Assembly: GCF_000833575.1 (NCBI RefSeq)
Contig: NZ_CP010827.1
Span: forward strand, 496,001-560,000
Reading direction: 5' to 3'
Source: Corynebacterium singulare
Lineage (GTDB): Bacteria > Actinomycetota > Actinomycetes > Mycobacteriales > Mycobacteriaceae
DNA length: 64,000 nt
Shown: piece after piece, positions 46,270 to 55,966 of the stretch
How positions within the stretch are numbered: the first letter of the stretch is position 1
Layout of the letters: every line of letters starts with the position of its first letter
Made by a program: the position numbers and the translations under genes
The notes under the pieces: model-generated
What the model was told of the DNA's origin: nothing
The model's database searches: none
What the model saw: the letters and a program-made list of their open reading frames with translations, nothing else

Positions 46270-47385
46270 ATGCGCGATTACGTAGAAATCGGCGTCGGCC
46301 GTGAGGCTCGCCGTACTTATGACCTCAACCAGGTTTCCCTGGTGCCGACCCGCCGTACGCGTTCCTCCAAGGACGTTGACACCTCGTGGAACATTGACGC
46401 GTATACCTTCGACGTTCCGCTGGTCTCCCAACCCACCGACGCGCTGGCAACCCCGGAGTTTGTCATTGAGATGGGCAAGCAGGGCGGCCTTGGCGTCATT
46501 AACGCTGAGGGCCTGTGGGGCCGCCACGAGGATCTCGAGGGCGCGATTGCCCGCGTGACGGAGAACTTCGGGGATCTGTCTACGCTGCAGGAACTGCATG
46601 CGGCGCCGCTCAATGAGGAGCTGCTGGCGGAGCGCATCGCCCAGGTCCGCGATTCCGGTGTGACCGTGGCCGTGCGCGTGTCGCCGCAGCATGCCCGCGA
46701 ACTGGCTCCGGTGGTCATCAAGGCCGGTGCGGAGCTGCTGTTTATCCATGGCACGCTCATTTCTGCTGAGCACGTGCAGACTGGTGGTGAGCCGCTGAAT
46801 CTCAAGGAGTTCATCGGTTCGCTCGATACCCCGGTCATCGCTGGTGGTGTGGCGGACTATACGACGGCCCTGCACCTCATGCGTGCGGGTGCGGCAGGCA
46901 TCATCGTCGGCTCGGGCGTGAACACGAACCCGGAGACGCTGGGCATTGATATCCCGATGGCGACGACCATCGCGGATGTTGCGGCCGCACGTCGCGATTA
47001 CCTTGATGAGACTGGGGGCCGCTACGTGCATGTGCTTGCCGACGGCGACATTCACACCTCCGCAGACATCGCCAAGGCCATCGCGTGCGGCGCTGATGGC
47101 GTCGTGCTGGGACCGGTCCTCGCACGCGCAGCGGAGGCTGGCGGCAAGGGCTGGTACTGGCCGTCCACCGCTGGCCACCCGCGTTTTCCGCGCGGCATCA
47201 TCGAGCCGGTTGGCGTTATCGACGCCGAGCTGGGCGAGGTCCCCTCCCTCGAAGTGGTTCTCCACGGCCCGTCGAACGAGCCGCTGGGTGAGCTTAACCT
47301 CGTGGGTGGCCTCAAGCGGGCCATGGCTAAGTGCGGCTACACGGACCTGAAGTCCTTCCAGAAGGTCGGCCTAGCCGTCCGCTAG
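46270..47385 (+). CDS. guaB3: GuaB3-family IMP dehydrogenase-related protein
   Basis: The 371-residue TIM-barrel protein of the GuaB3 group begins MRDYVEIGVGREARRTYDL and has MGKQGGLGVINAEGLWGRH. It lacks the CBS domains, and the loop at the normal catalytic Cys reads VGSGVNTNPETLG, without Cys, so IMP dehydrogenase activity is doubtful. The group is restricted to actinobacteria and cyanobacteria; its role in purine metabolism is unsettled. It forms an operon with guaB2 and overlaps the convergent transporter gene by 4 bp. Confidence 0.92.
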   Translation: MRDYVEIGVGREARRTYDLNQVSLVPTRRTRSSKDVDTSWNIDAYTFDVPLVSQPTDALATPEFVIEMGKQGGLGVINAEGLWGRHEDLEGAIARVTENFGDLSTLQELHAAPLNEELLAERIAQVRDSGVTVAVRVSPQHARELAPVVIKAGAELLFIHGTLISAEHVQTGGEPLNLKEFIGSLDTPVIAGGVADYTTALHLMRAGAAGIIVGSGVNTNPETLGIDIPMATTIADVAAARRDYLDETGGRYVHVLADGDIHTSADIAKAIACGADGVVLGPVLARAAEAGGKGWYWPSTAGHPRFPRGIIEPVGVIDAELGEVPSLEVVLHGPSNEPLGELNLVGGLKRAMAKCGYTDLKSFQKVGLAVR

Positions 47386-48299
47386 CTCTTAGGGCAGCGG
47401 AAACGCCATGGGGTTCGGGTCCGGCGCGGGCGCAGTGCAATTTTGCGGAAGATAATGCGCCCGCGTGCCGGCACCATCGTCTGAACGACCGACGCTGCAA
47501 CGACCAAGGCAATGGCCGTGAGCTTGAGCGCGGTCACGCCTTGGGCTAGGAGCAGCCAGCCGAAGAAGGCTGCGAACACCGGCTCCAAGGCGATGAGGAT
47601 GGAAAAGACATTGGGGGCAAGGCGCTTGAGGGCGATGAACTCGAGCGAGTAGGGGATAAGCGAGGCCAGCACGCCCGTGCCGCAGGCCAAGGCGAACAGC
47701 TGCGGATCGCTCACCAGCTTCGCCGCGCCGCTGCCGCCGAGGGGGAGGAGCGTGATCCCTCCGATACACAGCGCCACTGCGAGGCCGTCTTGCCCACTGA
47801 ACAGCGCCCCGGCCTTCTTACTGGCCAAGATATAGGCCGCCCAGCACGCGCCCGCGAGTATCAGAAAAACTACGCCGCGCGGGGCAAGTGGTTCTCCGGT
47901 CAGCGAGTCCACGCCCAGTAGGGCCATACCGATAAGCGCGAGGGTGACGCAGGTGGCGTCGCGAAGCGAGCGCGATAACACCGCTGCCAACAGCAAAGGG
48001 CCTAAGAACTCGATGGTGACCGCCGGACCCAGCGGTACGAGGTCGATGCCCGCGTAGAAGAAGCCGTTCATCAGCCCCAGCGACACGCCAAAAATGGTGG
48101 CCGATACCCACTTCTCGCGTCCCCATGTGTGGACCTTCGGGCGCGAGATGAGAAGCAGGATTGCCGAGGCCACAAGCAAACGCATCGATGCCGTGCCCCA
48201 CGTGCCCGCGTGGGGAAATAGCTGGATGGCCAGGCTTGCGCCGAGCTGCAGCGAGATGCACGAGCCGATGACACAAAGAATGGCGAGCGGATTGGTCAT
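47382..48299 (-). CDS. EamA/RhtA-type membrane exporter
   Basis: The 305-residue protein has about ten membrane helices in two EamA repeats; the second ends with [23 protein letters not shown], the usual family signature. It resembles RhtA, a threonine/homoserine exporter, in layout; the substrate is not determined. A basic C-terminal tail ([16 protein letters not shown]) is long for the family. The ATG at 48299 is chosen because upstream codons lack similarity. It is divergent from guaA with only 55 bp between start codons. Confidence 0.85.
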   Translation of the reverse strand: MTNPLAILCVIGSCISLQLGASLAIQLFPHAGTWGTASMRLLVASAILLLISRPKVHTWGREKWVSATIFGVSLGLMNGFFYAGIDLVPLGPAVTIEFLGPLLLAAVLSRSLRDATCVTLALIGMALLGVDSLTGEPLAPRGVVFLILAGACWAAYILASKKAGALFSGQDGLAVALCIGGITLLPLGGSGAAKLVSDPQLFALACGTGVLASLIPYSLEFIALKRLAPNVFSILIALEPVFAAFFGWLLLAQGVTALKLTAIALVVAASVVQTMVPARGRIIFRKIALRPRRTRTPWRFRCPKS

Positions 48300-48341
48300 G
48301 CGGACTATTGTCCAACATTCACTGGCACGGGGGTACTGCGT

Positions 48342-48347
48342 TAAACT
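48342..48347 (+). promoter_or_regulatory. -10 box of guaA
   Basis: TAAACT stands 7 nt before the GTG at 48355, placing the start of transcription on the start codon (leaderless). Confidence 0.6.
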
Positions 48348-48354
48348 GGTGGCC

Positions 48355-49917
48355 GTGACTACCCCAAATACAACCCCGCGTCCTGTCCTCGTGGTGGACT
48401 TTGGCGCCCAGTACGCGCAGCTCATTGCCCGCCGCGTGCGTGAGGCCAACATCTACTCCGAGGTCGTCCCCAACTCTGCGTCGGTCGAGGAGATTAAGGC
48501 CAAGAACCCGGCCGCTCTGATCCTCTCTGGTGGACCGTCTTCTGTGTACGCTGACGGAGCCCCGGAGCTCAAGCCTGAACTGCTCGAACTTGGCATCCCG
48601 GTCTTCGGCATCTGCTATGGCTTCCAGTCCATGACTCGCGTCCTCGGCGGCACCGTGGCTGCCACTGGTGCTCGTGAGTACGGCCGCACGGACATGACCG
48701 TGTCCGGCGGCGTGCTGCATAAGGGCCTAGAGGAAACCCACAAGGTGTGGATGTCCCACGGCGATTCCGTCTCCGAGGCCCCGGAGGGCTTCGAGGTGAC
48801 GGCGTCCTCCGACGGCGCGCCTGTCGCGGCCTTTGAGTGTCTGTCCAAGAAGATGGCCGGTGTTCAGTACCACCCGGAGGTTCTGCACTCCCCGCACGGT
48901 CAGGAAGTGCTGACCCGCTTCCTCACCGAGGTGGCTGGCCTGGAGCAGAACTGGACCGCGGAGAACATTGCGGAGCGCCTCATTGAGGATGTGCGTGAGC
49001 AAATCGGCGAGGATGGCCGCGCTATCTGTGCCTTGTCCGGCGGCGTGGATTCCGCGGTGGCTGCAGCCCTGGTGCAGCGCGCTATCGGTGAGCGCTTGAC
49101 GTGTGTCTTCGTGGACCACGGCCTGCTACGCGCGGGGGAGCGCGAGCAGGTGGAGAAGGACTTCGTGGCGTCGACGGGCGCGAAGCTCATCACCGCTGAC
49201 GAACGCGAGGCCTTCCTTAACAAGCTGGCCGGCGTGACCGAGCCAGAAGCCAAGCGCAAGGCTATCGGCGCGGAGTTTATCCGCTCCTTCGAGCGCGTTG
49301 TCGACCAAGCGCTGGACGGCCAGAATGCTGCCTTCCTGGTGCAGGGCACGCTCTACCCGGACGTGGTGGAGTCCGGCGGCGGCGACGGCACCGCCAACAT
49401 TAAGTCCCACCACAACGTGGGCGGCCTGCCTGACGACGTCGAATTTGAGCTCGTCGAGCCGCTGCGCCTGCTCTTCAAGGACGAGGTTCGCGCCGTTGGC
49501 CGCGAACTCGGCCTGCCGGAGGAAATCGTGGGGCGCCAGCCTTTCCCGGGCCCGGGCCTGGGAATCCGCATCATCGGTGAGGTTACCGAGGAACGTCTCG
49601 AGACCCTGCGCCAGGCGGACCTCATCGCGCGTACCGAGCTGACCAATGCCGGTTTGGATGGCGAGATTTGGCAGTGCCCGGTGGTGCTGCTTGCCGACGT
49701 CCGCTCCGTCGGCGTCCAAGGCGATGGCCGCACCTACGGCCACCCAATCGTGCTGCGCCCAGTGTCTTCTGAGGACGCCATGACCGCGGACTGGACCCGC
49801 CTGCCATATGATGTGCTGGAGAAGATCTCCACCCGCATCACCAACGAGGTCAAGGACGTTAACCGAGTGGTGCTCGATGTGACCTCGAAGCCGCCGGGAA
49901 CTATCGAGTGGGAGTAA
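48355..49917 (+). CDS. guaA: GMP synthase (glutamine-hydrolysing)
   Basis: GuaA aminates XMP to GMP. The 520-residue protein from the GTG at 48355 has a class I glutaminase domain ([18 protein letters not shown], nucleophile Cys in [16 protein letters not shown]), the ATP-pyrophosphatase loop [12 protein letters not shown] and the dimerisation domain ending [18 protein letters not shown]. The open frame reaches 48094, but only sequence from 48355 matches the family. With guaB2 and guaB3 it makes a GMP-synthesis cluster split by the exporter gene. Confidence 0.97.
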   Translation: MTTPNTTPRPVLVVDFGAQYAQLIARRVREANIYSEVVPNSASVEEIKAKNPAALILSGGPSSVYADGAPELKPELLELGIPVFGICYGFQSMTRVLGGTVAATGAREYGRTDMTVSGGVLHKGLEETHKVWMSHGDSVSEAPEGFEVTASSDGAPVAAFECLSKKMAGVQYHPEVLHSPHGQEVLTRFLTEVAGLEQNWTAENIAERLIEDVREQIGEDGRAICALSGGVDSAVAAALVQRAIGERLTCVFVDHGLLRAGEREQVEKDFVASTGAKLITADEREAFLNKLAGVTEPEAKRKAIGAEFIRSFERVVDQALDGQNAAFLVQGTLYPDVVESGGGDGTANIKSHHNVGGLPDDVEFELVEPLRLLFKDEVRAVGRELGLPEEIVGRQPFPGPGLGIRIIGEVTEERLETLRQADLIARTELTNAGLDGEIWQCPVVLLADVRSVGVQGDGRTYGHPIVLRPVSSEDAMTADWTRLPYDVLEKISTRITNEVKDVNRVVLDVTSKPPGTIEWE

Positions 49918-49950
49918 ACGCGCGGGAGTAAAAACTCCCTCGCGACGGTG

Positions 49951-49996
49951 CGCGGCCGGGCCCTTGAGGAATGGGGCTCGGCCGCGTTGTGCGTTT
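49951..49996 (+). terminator. Terminator after guaA
   Basis: CGCGGCCG (49951-49958) pairs with CGGCCGCG (49979-49986), with further inner GCCC/GGGC pairs, followed by TTGTGCGTTTT. A smaller hairpin GGGAGT-AAAA-ACTCCC precedes it at 49924-49939. Confidence 0.75.
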
Positions 49997-50007
49997 TCGT
50001 TCCTTTG

Positions 50008-50568
50008 TTAGGGGATGATGGTGGGGGTCTCACCAATGATGCTGACATAGAGTTCGACATCACCACCGACAGGGACGAGCTGGTCGCCTTGAACTTGGAG
50101 CTGCACGGTGGCGCGCTCGGTGACACCTTCAGCGGTAGCGCCGGCGCGGCGGCCGAAGGTGGCGCGGAGGGTGTCGGCGCCAATCACCTGTACGTCTTCG
50201 ATGCTTGCTGCTGTTACGCCCGTGTTAGCCAAGGGGTTCGGGCCATCCCAGACGATGAGACCCTGGGCTGTTGACGCCACAATCCCGTTCGGTTTCTCGA
50301 GGTCGCCATAGGAACCGGTGAGCACCGAGTAACTCAGCGGTGCACAGGGGTCAAAACCGCCTTCGGTGACGGTGAAGTAGAAGCGCGGTACGGCGTCGCT
50401 TCGCAGCGCCGTGACGCCTTCCGCACCGAGCCCGTAGCGCTGGTGGTAAAACGCATTCTCCGTCTCACACGCCGCGGTAGAGTCTTTCGGCGTTTCGGGC
50501 ACCGGCGTGGCGCATGCGGTCAACATCGCGACGTGCAGGAGCCAAGGAAACAACGATAAACGGGTCAT
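50008..50568 (-). CDS. LppP/LprE-type lipoprotein
   Basis: From the ATG at 50568 the 186-residue protein has a lipoprotein signal with lipobox LTAC, so Cys19 should be acylated after cleavage. The mature part follows the LppP/LprE pattern: a Cys pair (AACETENAFY and FDPCAPLSYSVLTG), then GIVASTAQGLIVWDG and a final beta strand region. These proteins are surface lipoproteins of mycolate-containing bacteria with unknown function. It is monocistronic or read with the HNH gene upstream. Confidence 0.75.
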   Translation of the reverse strand: MTRLSLFPWLLHVAMLTACATPVPETPKDSTAACETENAFYHQRYGLGAEGVTALRSDAVPRFYFTVTEGGFDPCAPLSYSVLTGSYGDLEKPNGIVASTAQGLIVWDGPNPLANTGVTAASIEDVQVIGADTLRATFGRRAGATAEGVTERATVQLQVQGDQLVPVGGDVELYVSIIGETPTIIP

Positions 50569-50735
50569 GCTTCCCCACACTAGGGCACTCGGCAGCCTGA
50601 GGCGGGCCAGTGTGCAGGCATACCCGCGTTGAAGGCGCGCACGAGTAGCCGCACGCCGAGAAGATTTCTCAGCGAGCGGCTGGAGTCCAGCGCAGGTTAA
50701 CACCGCGGGGCTCGACACTACGGGGAACGGGGCGG

Positions 50736-51851
50736 CTAGCCCGTGGGCGGTTCTCCTGAATCCGGCGGCGGGTCAGGGGGCGCCCCACTGTCATGCGGCC
50801 GCGAGCTAGCCATAGCTTCAGGCGAAGAGTCGGGAGGCGGATGCGCGGGGCTGGGAATCGGGACCGGCGGTCCGGCCCACGGCGGCAGGTAGTGCACGCG
50901 GCCGTCAATGCGATCGAGGCGTCCGCGGCCGGTGGGGCGCTCGGGGTCATCGTCGTTGACCGCATTGTGATACGCACACAGCGGCACCATATTGGCCATA
51001 TTGGTCGGCCCGCCGTCTTGGAAGCGGGTGAGGTGGTGGATCTGGGACTCGTCGGCAGGCGCGTTGCAGCCCGGCCACGCGCACGTGGGATGCTCCGCGG
51101 ACAAGGCAAGTCGCTGCTTCGGGCTGGCGAAGCGGCTCGCCATGTACAAGTTGACGGGGCCGGCGTGGGGATGGACGAGGGTGATGAGGCCGACGTCGGC
51201 AAGCGCCTCGCGCACAAAGTCCGCGCCGGTCATCGTGGCACCGTTGGTGAGCTGAAGCTCAATCTCCTCGCCATCGCCGTCGACGATGCGGTCCAGCTCA
51301 TCGAGGCGCACGATGACGTTGGACTGGAGCTTCTGGCCCGAGCCACCCCCGCCGCGGAAGACGGTGTGCGCTGCGGTGAGCAAATCCTTATCGGTGGTCT
51401 TCAGCACGGCCAGCATCCTGGAGATGCTCAACGAGGAATCCGTAATGCTCAGCGTGTGGTTGCGGCCTTCCCGGCGCGTCACACGCACACCCGGTTTCGG
51501 GTCCTTCGGAGGGCGCCATTCCTTGAGCTTTGCCTTCGCCACCATGGGGATTTTCTCCCGCGGGGTAGCGGCGAGCAGCTGGCGCAGCTCCCAGGCCTTG
51601 CGCGCCTTGAGGCGAGAACAATAGCGCTCAATATCGAGCAGCGTAAAGACGTCGTGCCGCGTGCGGCGCGCCTTGCGCTGCCGAGAGCGGAACATAGTGT
51701 CGCCGAAATACACCGCGTGCAGGTGCAGCAGCTTCTCCGCGAAGTCCGGCCGCGCGCCCATCTGCACCAGCTGCGCGCGCGAGACATCGGCGCATTGCTC
51801 GACCACGTCGAGTCCATGCGCTAGTGCCTGAATGTAACCCCCCAGTTGCAT
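50736..51851 (-). CDS. HNH endonuclease domain protein
   Basis: The 371-residue protein has a helical basic N-terminal region (1 to about 250) and then an HNH nuclease domain. The domain has CAWPGCNAPADESQIHHL with the zinc Cys and His-His pair, GGPTNMANMVPLCAYHN with the Asn and the final His, then a Pro-rich tail of about 60 residues. This is the common corynebacterial/mycobacterial HNH architecture (DUF222-like N-terminus, often repetitive in these genomes). Whether it acts as a restriction, homing or repair nuclease is not known. Confidence 0.85.
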   Translation of the reverse strand: MQLGGYIQALAHGLDVVEQCADVSRAQLVQMGARPDFAEKLLHLHAVYFGDTMFRSRQRKARRTRHDVFTLLDIERYCSRLKARKAWELRQLLAATPREKIPMVAKAKLKEWRPPKDPKPGVRVTRREGRNHTLSITDSSLSISRMLAVLKTTDKDLLTAAHTVFRGGGGSGQKLQSNVIVRLDELDRIVDGDGEEIELQLTNGATMTGADFVREALADVGLITLVHPHAGPVNLYMASRFASPKQRLALSAEHPTCAWPGCNAPADESQIHHLTRFQDGGPTNMANMVPLCAYHNAVNDDDPERPTGRGRLDRIDGRVHYLPPWAGPPVPIPSPAHPPPDSSPEAMASSRPHDSGAPPDPPPDSGEPPTG

Positions 51852-51884
51852 AGCCCACAGCCTAAACCAGGCCGAGCCACCTCG

Positions 51885-52976
51885 CTACCCGAGCGCAGAA
51901 ATCGCAGCACAGAGCTTATCGACGTCCCCCTCCGCAGTCGACCACGCCGTACACAACCGCACCACGCGTAGCCCTTCGTGTTCTTCGAAGAACTGGCACA
52001 CGAAGTGCTGCGAGAGCGTGTCTTCTTGCTCGCGGGTCAGCAGTGCGAATTGCTGGTTGGTGGGGGAATCGAAGAGCATGTCGATGCCAGCTGCGCGAAA
52101 AGCCGCAGCAATGCGCTGGGCTTGGGCGTTGGCGCGGGCGCAGATGTGTTCGTAGAGCGTGCTGGCTGTCTCCTTGCCGGAGTTAGCCTCAGAAAGAGTG
52201 TGGGCGGATGCGGCCTCAGGCGTGGTAGCGGGAGCGCTAAAGAGGGCGTCGAACTGCGCGCCCAACAACCAGCCTTTGGCCAGCAGGCCGCCCTGTTGCT
52301 TCATCGCGTTGCGAAAACGCGGTGCGCCCGCGGGAAAGACGATGGCCTCGCCGAAGAGAGCGCCGCATTTGGTGCCGCCGATGGTGAAGACGTCGACAAG
52401 CGCGCCTAGGTCCGGCAGGGTGATATCTGAAGCGGAAAGTCCGTAGCCGAGGCGGGCGCCGTCGACAAACAGGCCCAATTCGTACTCGTCGCAGACCTCG
52501 CGCAGGGCCACCAGCTCCGCGCGGGTATAGGCCGTGCCGAACTCGGTGGGCTGGGTGATGTAGACCAACGCCGGCTCCGGAATGTGCTCCTCCACCCCGG
52601 AGGCACGGTACTCGTCCACGCACGCGCGAACCTGCGCGGCGGTGATCTTTCCCAGCTGGTTCGGCAGCGTGATGACCTTGTGTCCGGTGCGTTCGATAGC
52701 GCCCGTTTCATGAGTGGAGATGTGCCCGCTATCCGCCGCAATAACACCCTCCCAGGGGCGCAGGCGATGGGCGATGATGGTGGCGTTGGCCTGCGTGCCA
52801 CCAACCATGAAATGTACCTCGGCGTTCGGCGCCTGATACGCCGTGCGGATACGCTCGGCGGCTTGGGTGCACAGCTCGTCGGCGCCGTAGCCGGCATAAG
52901 CCCCGGCCGCCCCCGCGATGGCATCAAGGACGCGGGGGTGAGCGGAGCGGTGGTAGTCGTTGCCGAAGTGAATCAT
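51885..52976 (-). CDS. Threonine-aldolase-family PLP enzyme
   Basis: The 363-residue fold-type I PLP enzyme of the beta-eliminating lyase/threonine aldolase family probably cleaves L-threonine or allo-threonine to glycine and acetaldehyde. Seen are MVGGTQANATIIAHRL, DSGHISTHETGAIE, VDGARLGYGL with the PLP-ring Asp and Arg, and the PLP lysine in TIGGTKCGALFGEA. The N-terminus MIHFGNDYHRSAHPRVLDAI is typical. It follows the PspC gene by 10 nt and may share its transcript. Substrate choice is not predictable. Confidence 0.85.
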   Translation of the reverse strand: MIHFGNDYHRSAHPRVLDAIAGAAGAYAGYGADELCTQAAERIRTAYQAPNAEVHFMVGGTQANATIIAHRLRPWEGVIAADSGHISTHETGAIERTGHKVITLPNQLGKITAAQVRACVDEYRASGVEEHIPEPALVYITQPTEFGTAYTRAELVALREVCDEYELGLFVDGARLGYGLSASDITLPDLGALVDVFTIGGTKCGALFGEAIVFPAGAPRFRNAMKQQGGLLAKGWLLGAQFDALFSAPATTPEAASAHTLSEANSGKETASTLYEHICARANAQAQRIAAAFRAAGIDMLFDSPTNQQFALLTREQEDTLSQHFVCQFFEEHEGLRVVRLCTAWSTAEGDVDKLCAAISALG

Positions 52977-52986
52977 GCAGGCAAGT

Positions 52987-54042
52987 CTAGCCAGTGACCG
53001 TGAGCTCGCCGATGCCCTGGTCGATGCGGATATTCAGCAGCGCGCCGGGGTCATGGCGGTCGGTGCAGTTGCTTTCTCCCAAGCCGCCATCACAGGTGAG
53101 TGATACAGGGATGTCCTTCGGGAGGATGACCTCGACGCTGCCGATGCCGATGTCGATGGTGACGTCGTGCTTGGCCTTAAGCTCTTTAATCTGGCTCAAA
53201 TCCACTGTTGAGGTGCCAATACCCAGGTCGTAGTAGTCCTCGAGCTCATCTTCATGGGTGGGCGCGATGTGTTGAGAACCGACGTTGAAGCGGGCGCTGA
53301 AACCGGACTCGTCGTCAGCCTCGGTGACGAAGGTGACTCCCAGGAAAGCAATCGTCAAAGCGACGCCGACGGCACCTAGCGCAATTGCGCCCTCAGCCCA
53401 CTGTGAACCGCGCTTCTTTGTCGGTTCTTCCCGCGGACCCGGCTCCGGTAGGTCCCAAGCTTCAGGTACCACGCCGAGCGGATCCCAGGACGGCGGGGCC
53501 GCGCGGCCTGGCGGGAAGGGGTGGCCGTCTGCCGGAGTATAAGACGTGAGATCGACTGGCTCCTCGCGCACCGGCTGCTCAGTGGCCAACAGCCCGCTGG
53601 GCGGTAGCGGCTCGCGCTGATGAAGGGCGTACCACGCCAGCGCCAGCAGCCCGAAGGTCAGCACAGCGGGTGGAAGGCCTGCGAGGGATTGTCCGCTGAG
53701 GAGCAGCGGGCCGGAGCTAAAAGTAAGAAGGACACCGACAATGAGGATCCAGCCGAGCTCTTGCTCCTCCTTAACACCGTCCTTGCCCAGGGCCGCATCG
53801 AGCGGGCAGTAGGGTGAGCCAAAGCGCGGCATGAGCGCCCACGCGGTGAGGTAGGCGGCGATGCCACCGCCGAAGGCGAGCGCGGCGACCACGAAGGCCA
53901 CGCGCACGAGCGTGGGATCGACCTGGTAGCGCACCGCGATGCCTTCGCAGACACCCGCGATGTGAGAGTCGCCGCCCTGCTTTTTGGGAAGGCGGACGGG
54001 GCGGGTCGCCCACATCTGGTTGAGTGTGTTGTTCTTCGTCAT
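52987..54042 (-). CDS. esrI: PspC-domain membrane protein, EsrI-like regulator
   Basis: The 351-residue protein has an N-terminal PspC domain (GDSHIAGVCEGIAVRYQVDPTLVRVAFVVAALAFGGGIAAYLTAWALMP-type, read in parts), three to four membrane helices and a Pro-rich loop. The C-terminal extracytoplasmic beta-helical region (YYDLGIGTSTVDLSQI, VTIDIGIGSVEVILPKD, IDQGIGELTVTG) resembles LiaF. It is divergent from a PspC-histidine kinase and its regulator. This matches the EsrISR envelope-stress system of C. glutamicum, in which this protein acts as inhibitor. The symbol is by synteny and architecture. Confidence 0.8.
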   Translation of the reverse strand: MTKNNTLNQMWATRPVRLPKKQGGDSHIAGVCEGIAVRYQVDPTLVRVAFVVAALAFGGGIAAYLTAWALMPRFGSPYCPLDAALGKDGVKEEQELGWILIVGVLLTFSSGPLLLSGQSLAGLPPAVLTFGLLALAWYALHQREPLPPSGLLATEQPVREEPVDLTSYTPADGHPFPPGRAAPPSWDPLGVVPEAWDLPEPGPREEPTKKRGSQWAEGAIALGAVGVALTIAFLGVTFVTEADDESGFSARFNVGSQHIAPTHEDELEDYYDLGIGTSTVDLSQIKELKAKHDVTIDIGIGSVEVILPKDIPVSLTCDGGLGESNCTDRHDPGALLNIRIDQGIGELTVTG

Positions 54043-54155
54043 ACTTTTATGGTGCCGCGTGGGGCCTTGTGGCGGTATCGGTAATCGCCCTGATTTTTCG
54101 ACCTCAGGGTTGTCCCCGATGTGCCCGAGGGGTGGAGCGTGGGACTATAGCTAGT

Positions 54156-55304
54156 ATGACTTCGCCCTATGTGCCCGCAGAGAACGCGGCGCCCTATCCC
54201 GTGATGGCGCGCCCCCTGTCTGGCCGCGTGGTGGCCGGCGTGGCTGCGGGGCTTGCGCGGCATCTGCAGGTTCCGGTGCTCTCCGTGCGCATCGCCTTGA
54301 CTGCGTTGTCCCTGCTGGGTGGGGTAGGGGCGTTGGCCTATGCGGGGCTGTGGATCTTCACGCCTGCGCTTGACGACGCCCCCTCCTCCCGCCGCAGCCC
54401 CCTCTCCCTCGGGTTGGTGGCCCTGGCGCTGGCGGGCAGTGCGGTGGGCGTGCTGGGGGTGTCGGGGGCGTCGCCAAGCGCGGCGGTGCCGTTGGCAGTG
54501 GTGGCCATCGGCGCGGTGTTGGCGTGGTTGGCCTACGACCGAGGGCTGAACACACCGGTGGGGTTGGTCGCCGTGGCAGCCGGTGCCGCCTTGGTGCTCG
54601 GTGGCGTCGTGGTGGCGGCGGTGACGTGGGAGAGCGGATCGGGCTCGGCGATTGTGGCCACGGCGCTGACGCTGGTGGGCTTTGGCGCGCTGGTGGTGCC
54701 GCTGGTGCTGAAGCTGTGGCGGTCGCTGTCGCAGGAACAGGCGGCGAAGGCGGTATCGGAAGAGCGCGCGGAGATTGCCGCCCGCTTGCACGACTCGGTG
54801 CTGCAGACGCTGGCGCTGATTCAGAAGCGGGCGGAGGAACCTCGTGAGGTGACTCGCTTGGCACGTGCCCAAGAACGCGAGCTGCGGGCCTGGCTTTTCG
54901 ACGCCCCCTCCGCCGCCCCCACCACTTGCTTCGGCGCCCTCGAGGCGGCGTGTGGGGAGGTAGAGGACCTTTTCGACCTGCGGGTCTCTCCCGTGACGGT
55001 GGGCGAGGATGCGGAGCTGACGGAGTCTGCGAAGCTGCTTATTCAGGCAGCACGCGAGGCGATGGTCAACGCCGGGAAACATGCGGGCGTGGGTGCGGTG
55101 GATGTGTACGCGGAGCTGTTGGCGGGCGAGTTGAGCATCTTTGTGCGCGACCGCGGGGTGGGTTTTGACGTGGAGGATATTCCCGCTGATAGGCACGGGA
55201 TTCGTGACAGTATTCGCGCGCGCGTGGAGAGCGTCGGTGGGCGGGTGCGGATTTCCTCGACCCCAGGGGAAGGCACCGAGGTGGAGCTGGCGGTAGCGTT
55301 ATGA
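54156..55304 (+). CDS. esrS: PspC-domain sensor histidine kinase, EsrS-like
   Basis: From the ATG at 54156 the 382-residue protein has an N-terminal PspC domain (RPLSGRVVAGVAAGLARHL) and about five membrane helices. The HisKA_3 dimerisation helix carries the phospho-accepting His in EIAARLHDSVLQTLALIQ. The HATPase domain has AAREAMVNAGKHAG, FVRDRGVGFD and TPGEGTEVELAVAL. It senses envelope stress without a large external domain, like LiaS. ATAG-type -10 sequence (CTATAG) just upstream suggests a leaderless message. It overlaps the regulator gene by 4 bp. Confidence 0.85.
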   Translation: MTSPYVPAENAAPYPVMARPLSGRVVAGVAAGLARHLQVPVLSVRIALTALSLLGGVGALAYAGLWIFTPALDDAPSSRRSPLSLGLVALALAGSAVGVLGVSGASPSAAVPLAVVAIGAVLAWLAYDRGLNTPVGLVAVAAGAALVLGGVVVAAVTWESGSGSAIVATALTLVGFGALVVPLVLKLWRSLSQEQAAKAVSEERAEIAARLHDSVLQTLALIQKRAEEPREVTRLARAQERELRAWLFDAPSAAPTTCFGALEAACGEVEDLFDLRVSPVTVGEDAELTESAKLLIQAAREAMVNAGKHAGVGAVDVYAELLAGELSIFVRDRGVGFDVEDIPADRHGIRDSIRARVESVGGRVRISSTPGEGTEVELAVAL

Positions 55305-55960
55305 GCATGGTGAAGGTCTTTTTGGTTGATGATCACTCCGTTTTCCGTGCGGGCGTGCGCGCCGAGTTGGCGGCGTCGGAGGAGATTGAGATCGTGGGCG
55401 ACGCCGGGACCGTCGCCGAGGCGCTGGAGGGCATTGCACGCACTGCCCCGGACGTGGTGCTTCTCGACGTCCACATGCCCGACGGCGGCGGCCTTGCCGT
55501 CATTAACGCGACGGCCAACCAGCCCTCGCGGCCGGTGTATCTGGCTCTGAGCGTGTCGGATGCGGCGGAGGATGTGATTGCGCTGATTCGGGCGGGCGCG
55601 CGCGGCTACGTGACGAAGAATATTTCCGGCTCGGACCTGGCCCGAGCGATAGTGCAGGTCAACAGCGGGGACGCGTATTTCTCCCCGCGCCTGGCGGGCT
55701 TTGTCCTCGATGCTTTTGCTTCCGGTGCTCCTGCGCCAGAGCCTGAGGAAGGCCAAGACCCAGTGGTGGATGCGCTCACGCGGCGCGAGCTGGAGGTCTT
55801 GAGGCTGCTCGCTCGCGGCTATACGTACCGCGAAATTGGCAAACAGCTGTTTATTTCGGTGAAGACGGTGGAAACGCACGCGTCCAACATTTTGCGCAAG
55901 ACGCAGCAGTCCAACCGCCACCAGCTCACCCGTTGGGCTACGTCGCACGATTTGGCTTAA
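55301..55960 (+). CDS. esrR: NarL-type response regulator, EsrR-like
   Basis: The 219-residue protein has a receiver domain with phospho-accepting Asp56 (DVVLLDVHMPDGGG) and acidic pocket VDDH. The LuxR-type helix-turn-helix is TRRELEVLRLLARGYTYREIGKQLFISVKTVETHASNILRK, read as two halves. It is coupled to the kinase by an ATGA overlap. By analogy with C. glutamicum EsrR it should activate envelope-stress genes, including its own cluster. Confidence 0.88.
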   Translation: MSMVKVFLVDDHSVFRAGVRAELAASEEIEIVGDAGTVAEALEGIARTAPDVVLLDVHMPDGGGLAVINATANQPSRPVYLALSVSDAAEDVIALIRAGARGYVTKNISGSDLARAIVQVNSGDAYFSPRLAGFVLDAFASGAPAPEPEEGQDPVVDALTRRELEVLRLLARGYTYREIGKQLFISVKTVETHASNILRKTQQSNRHQLTRWATSHDLA

Positions 55961-55966
55961 GGTGCG

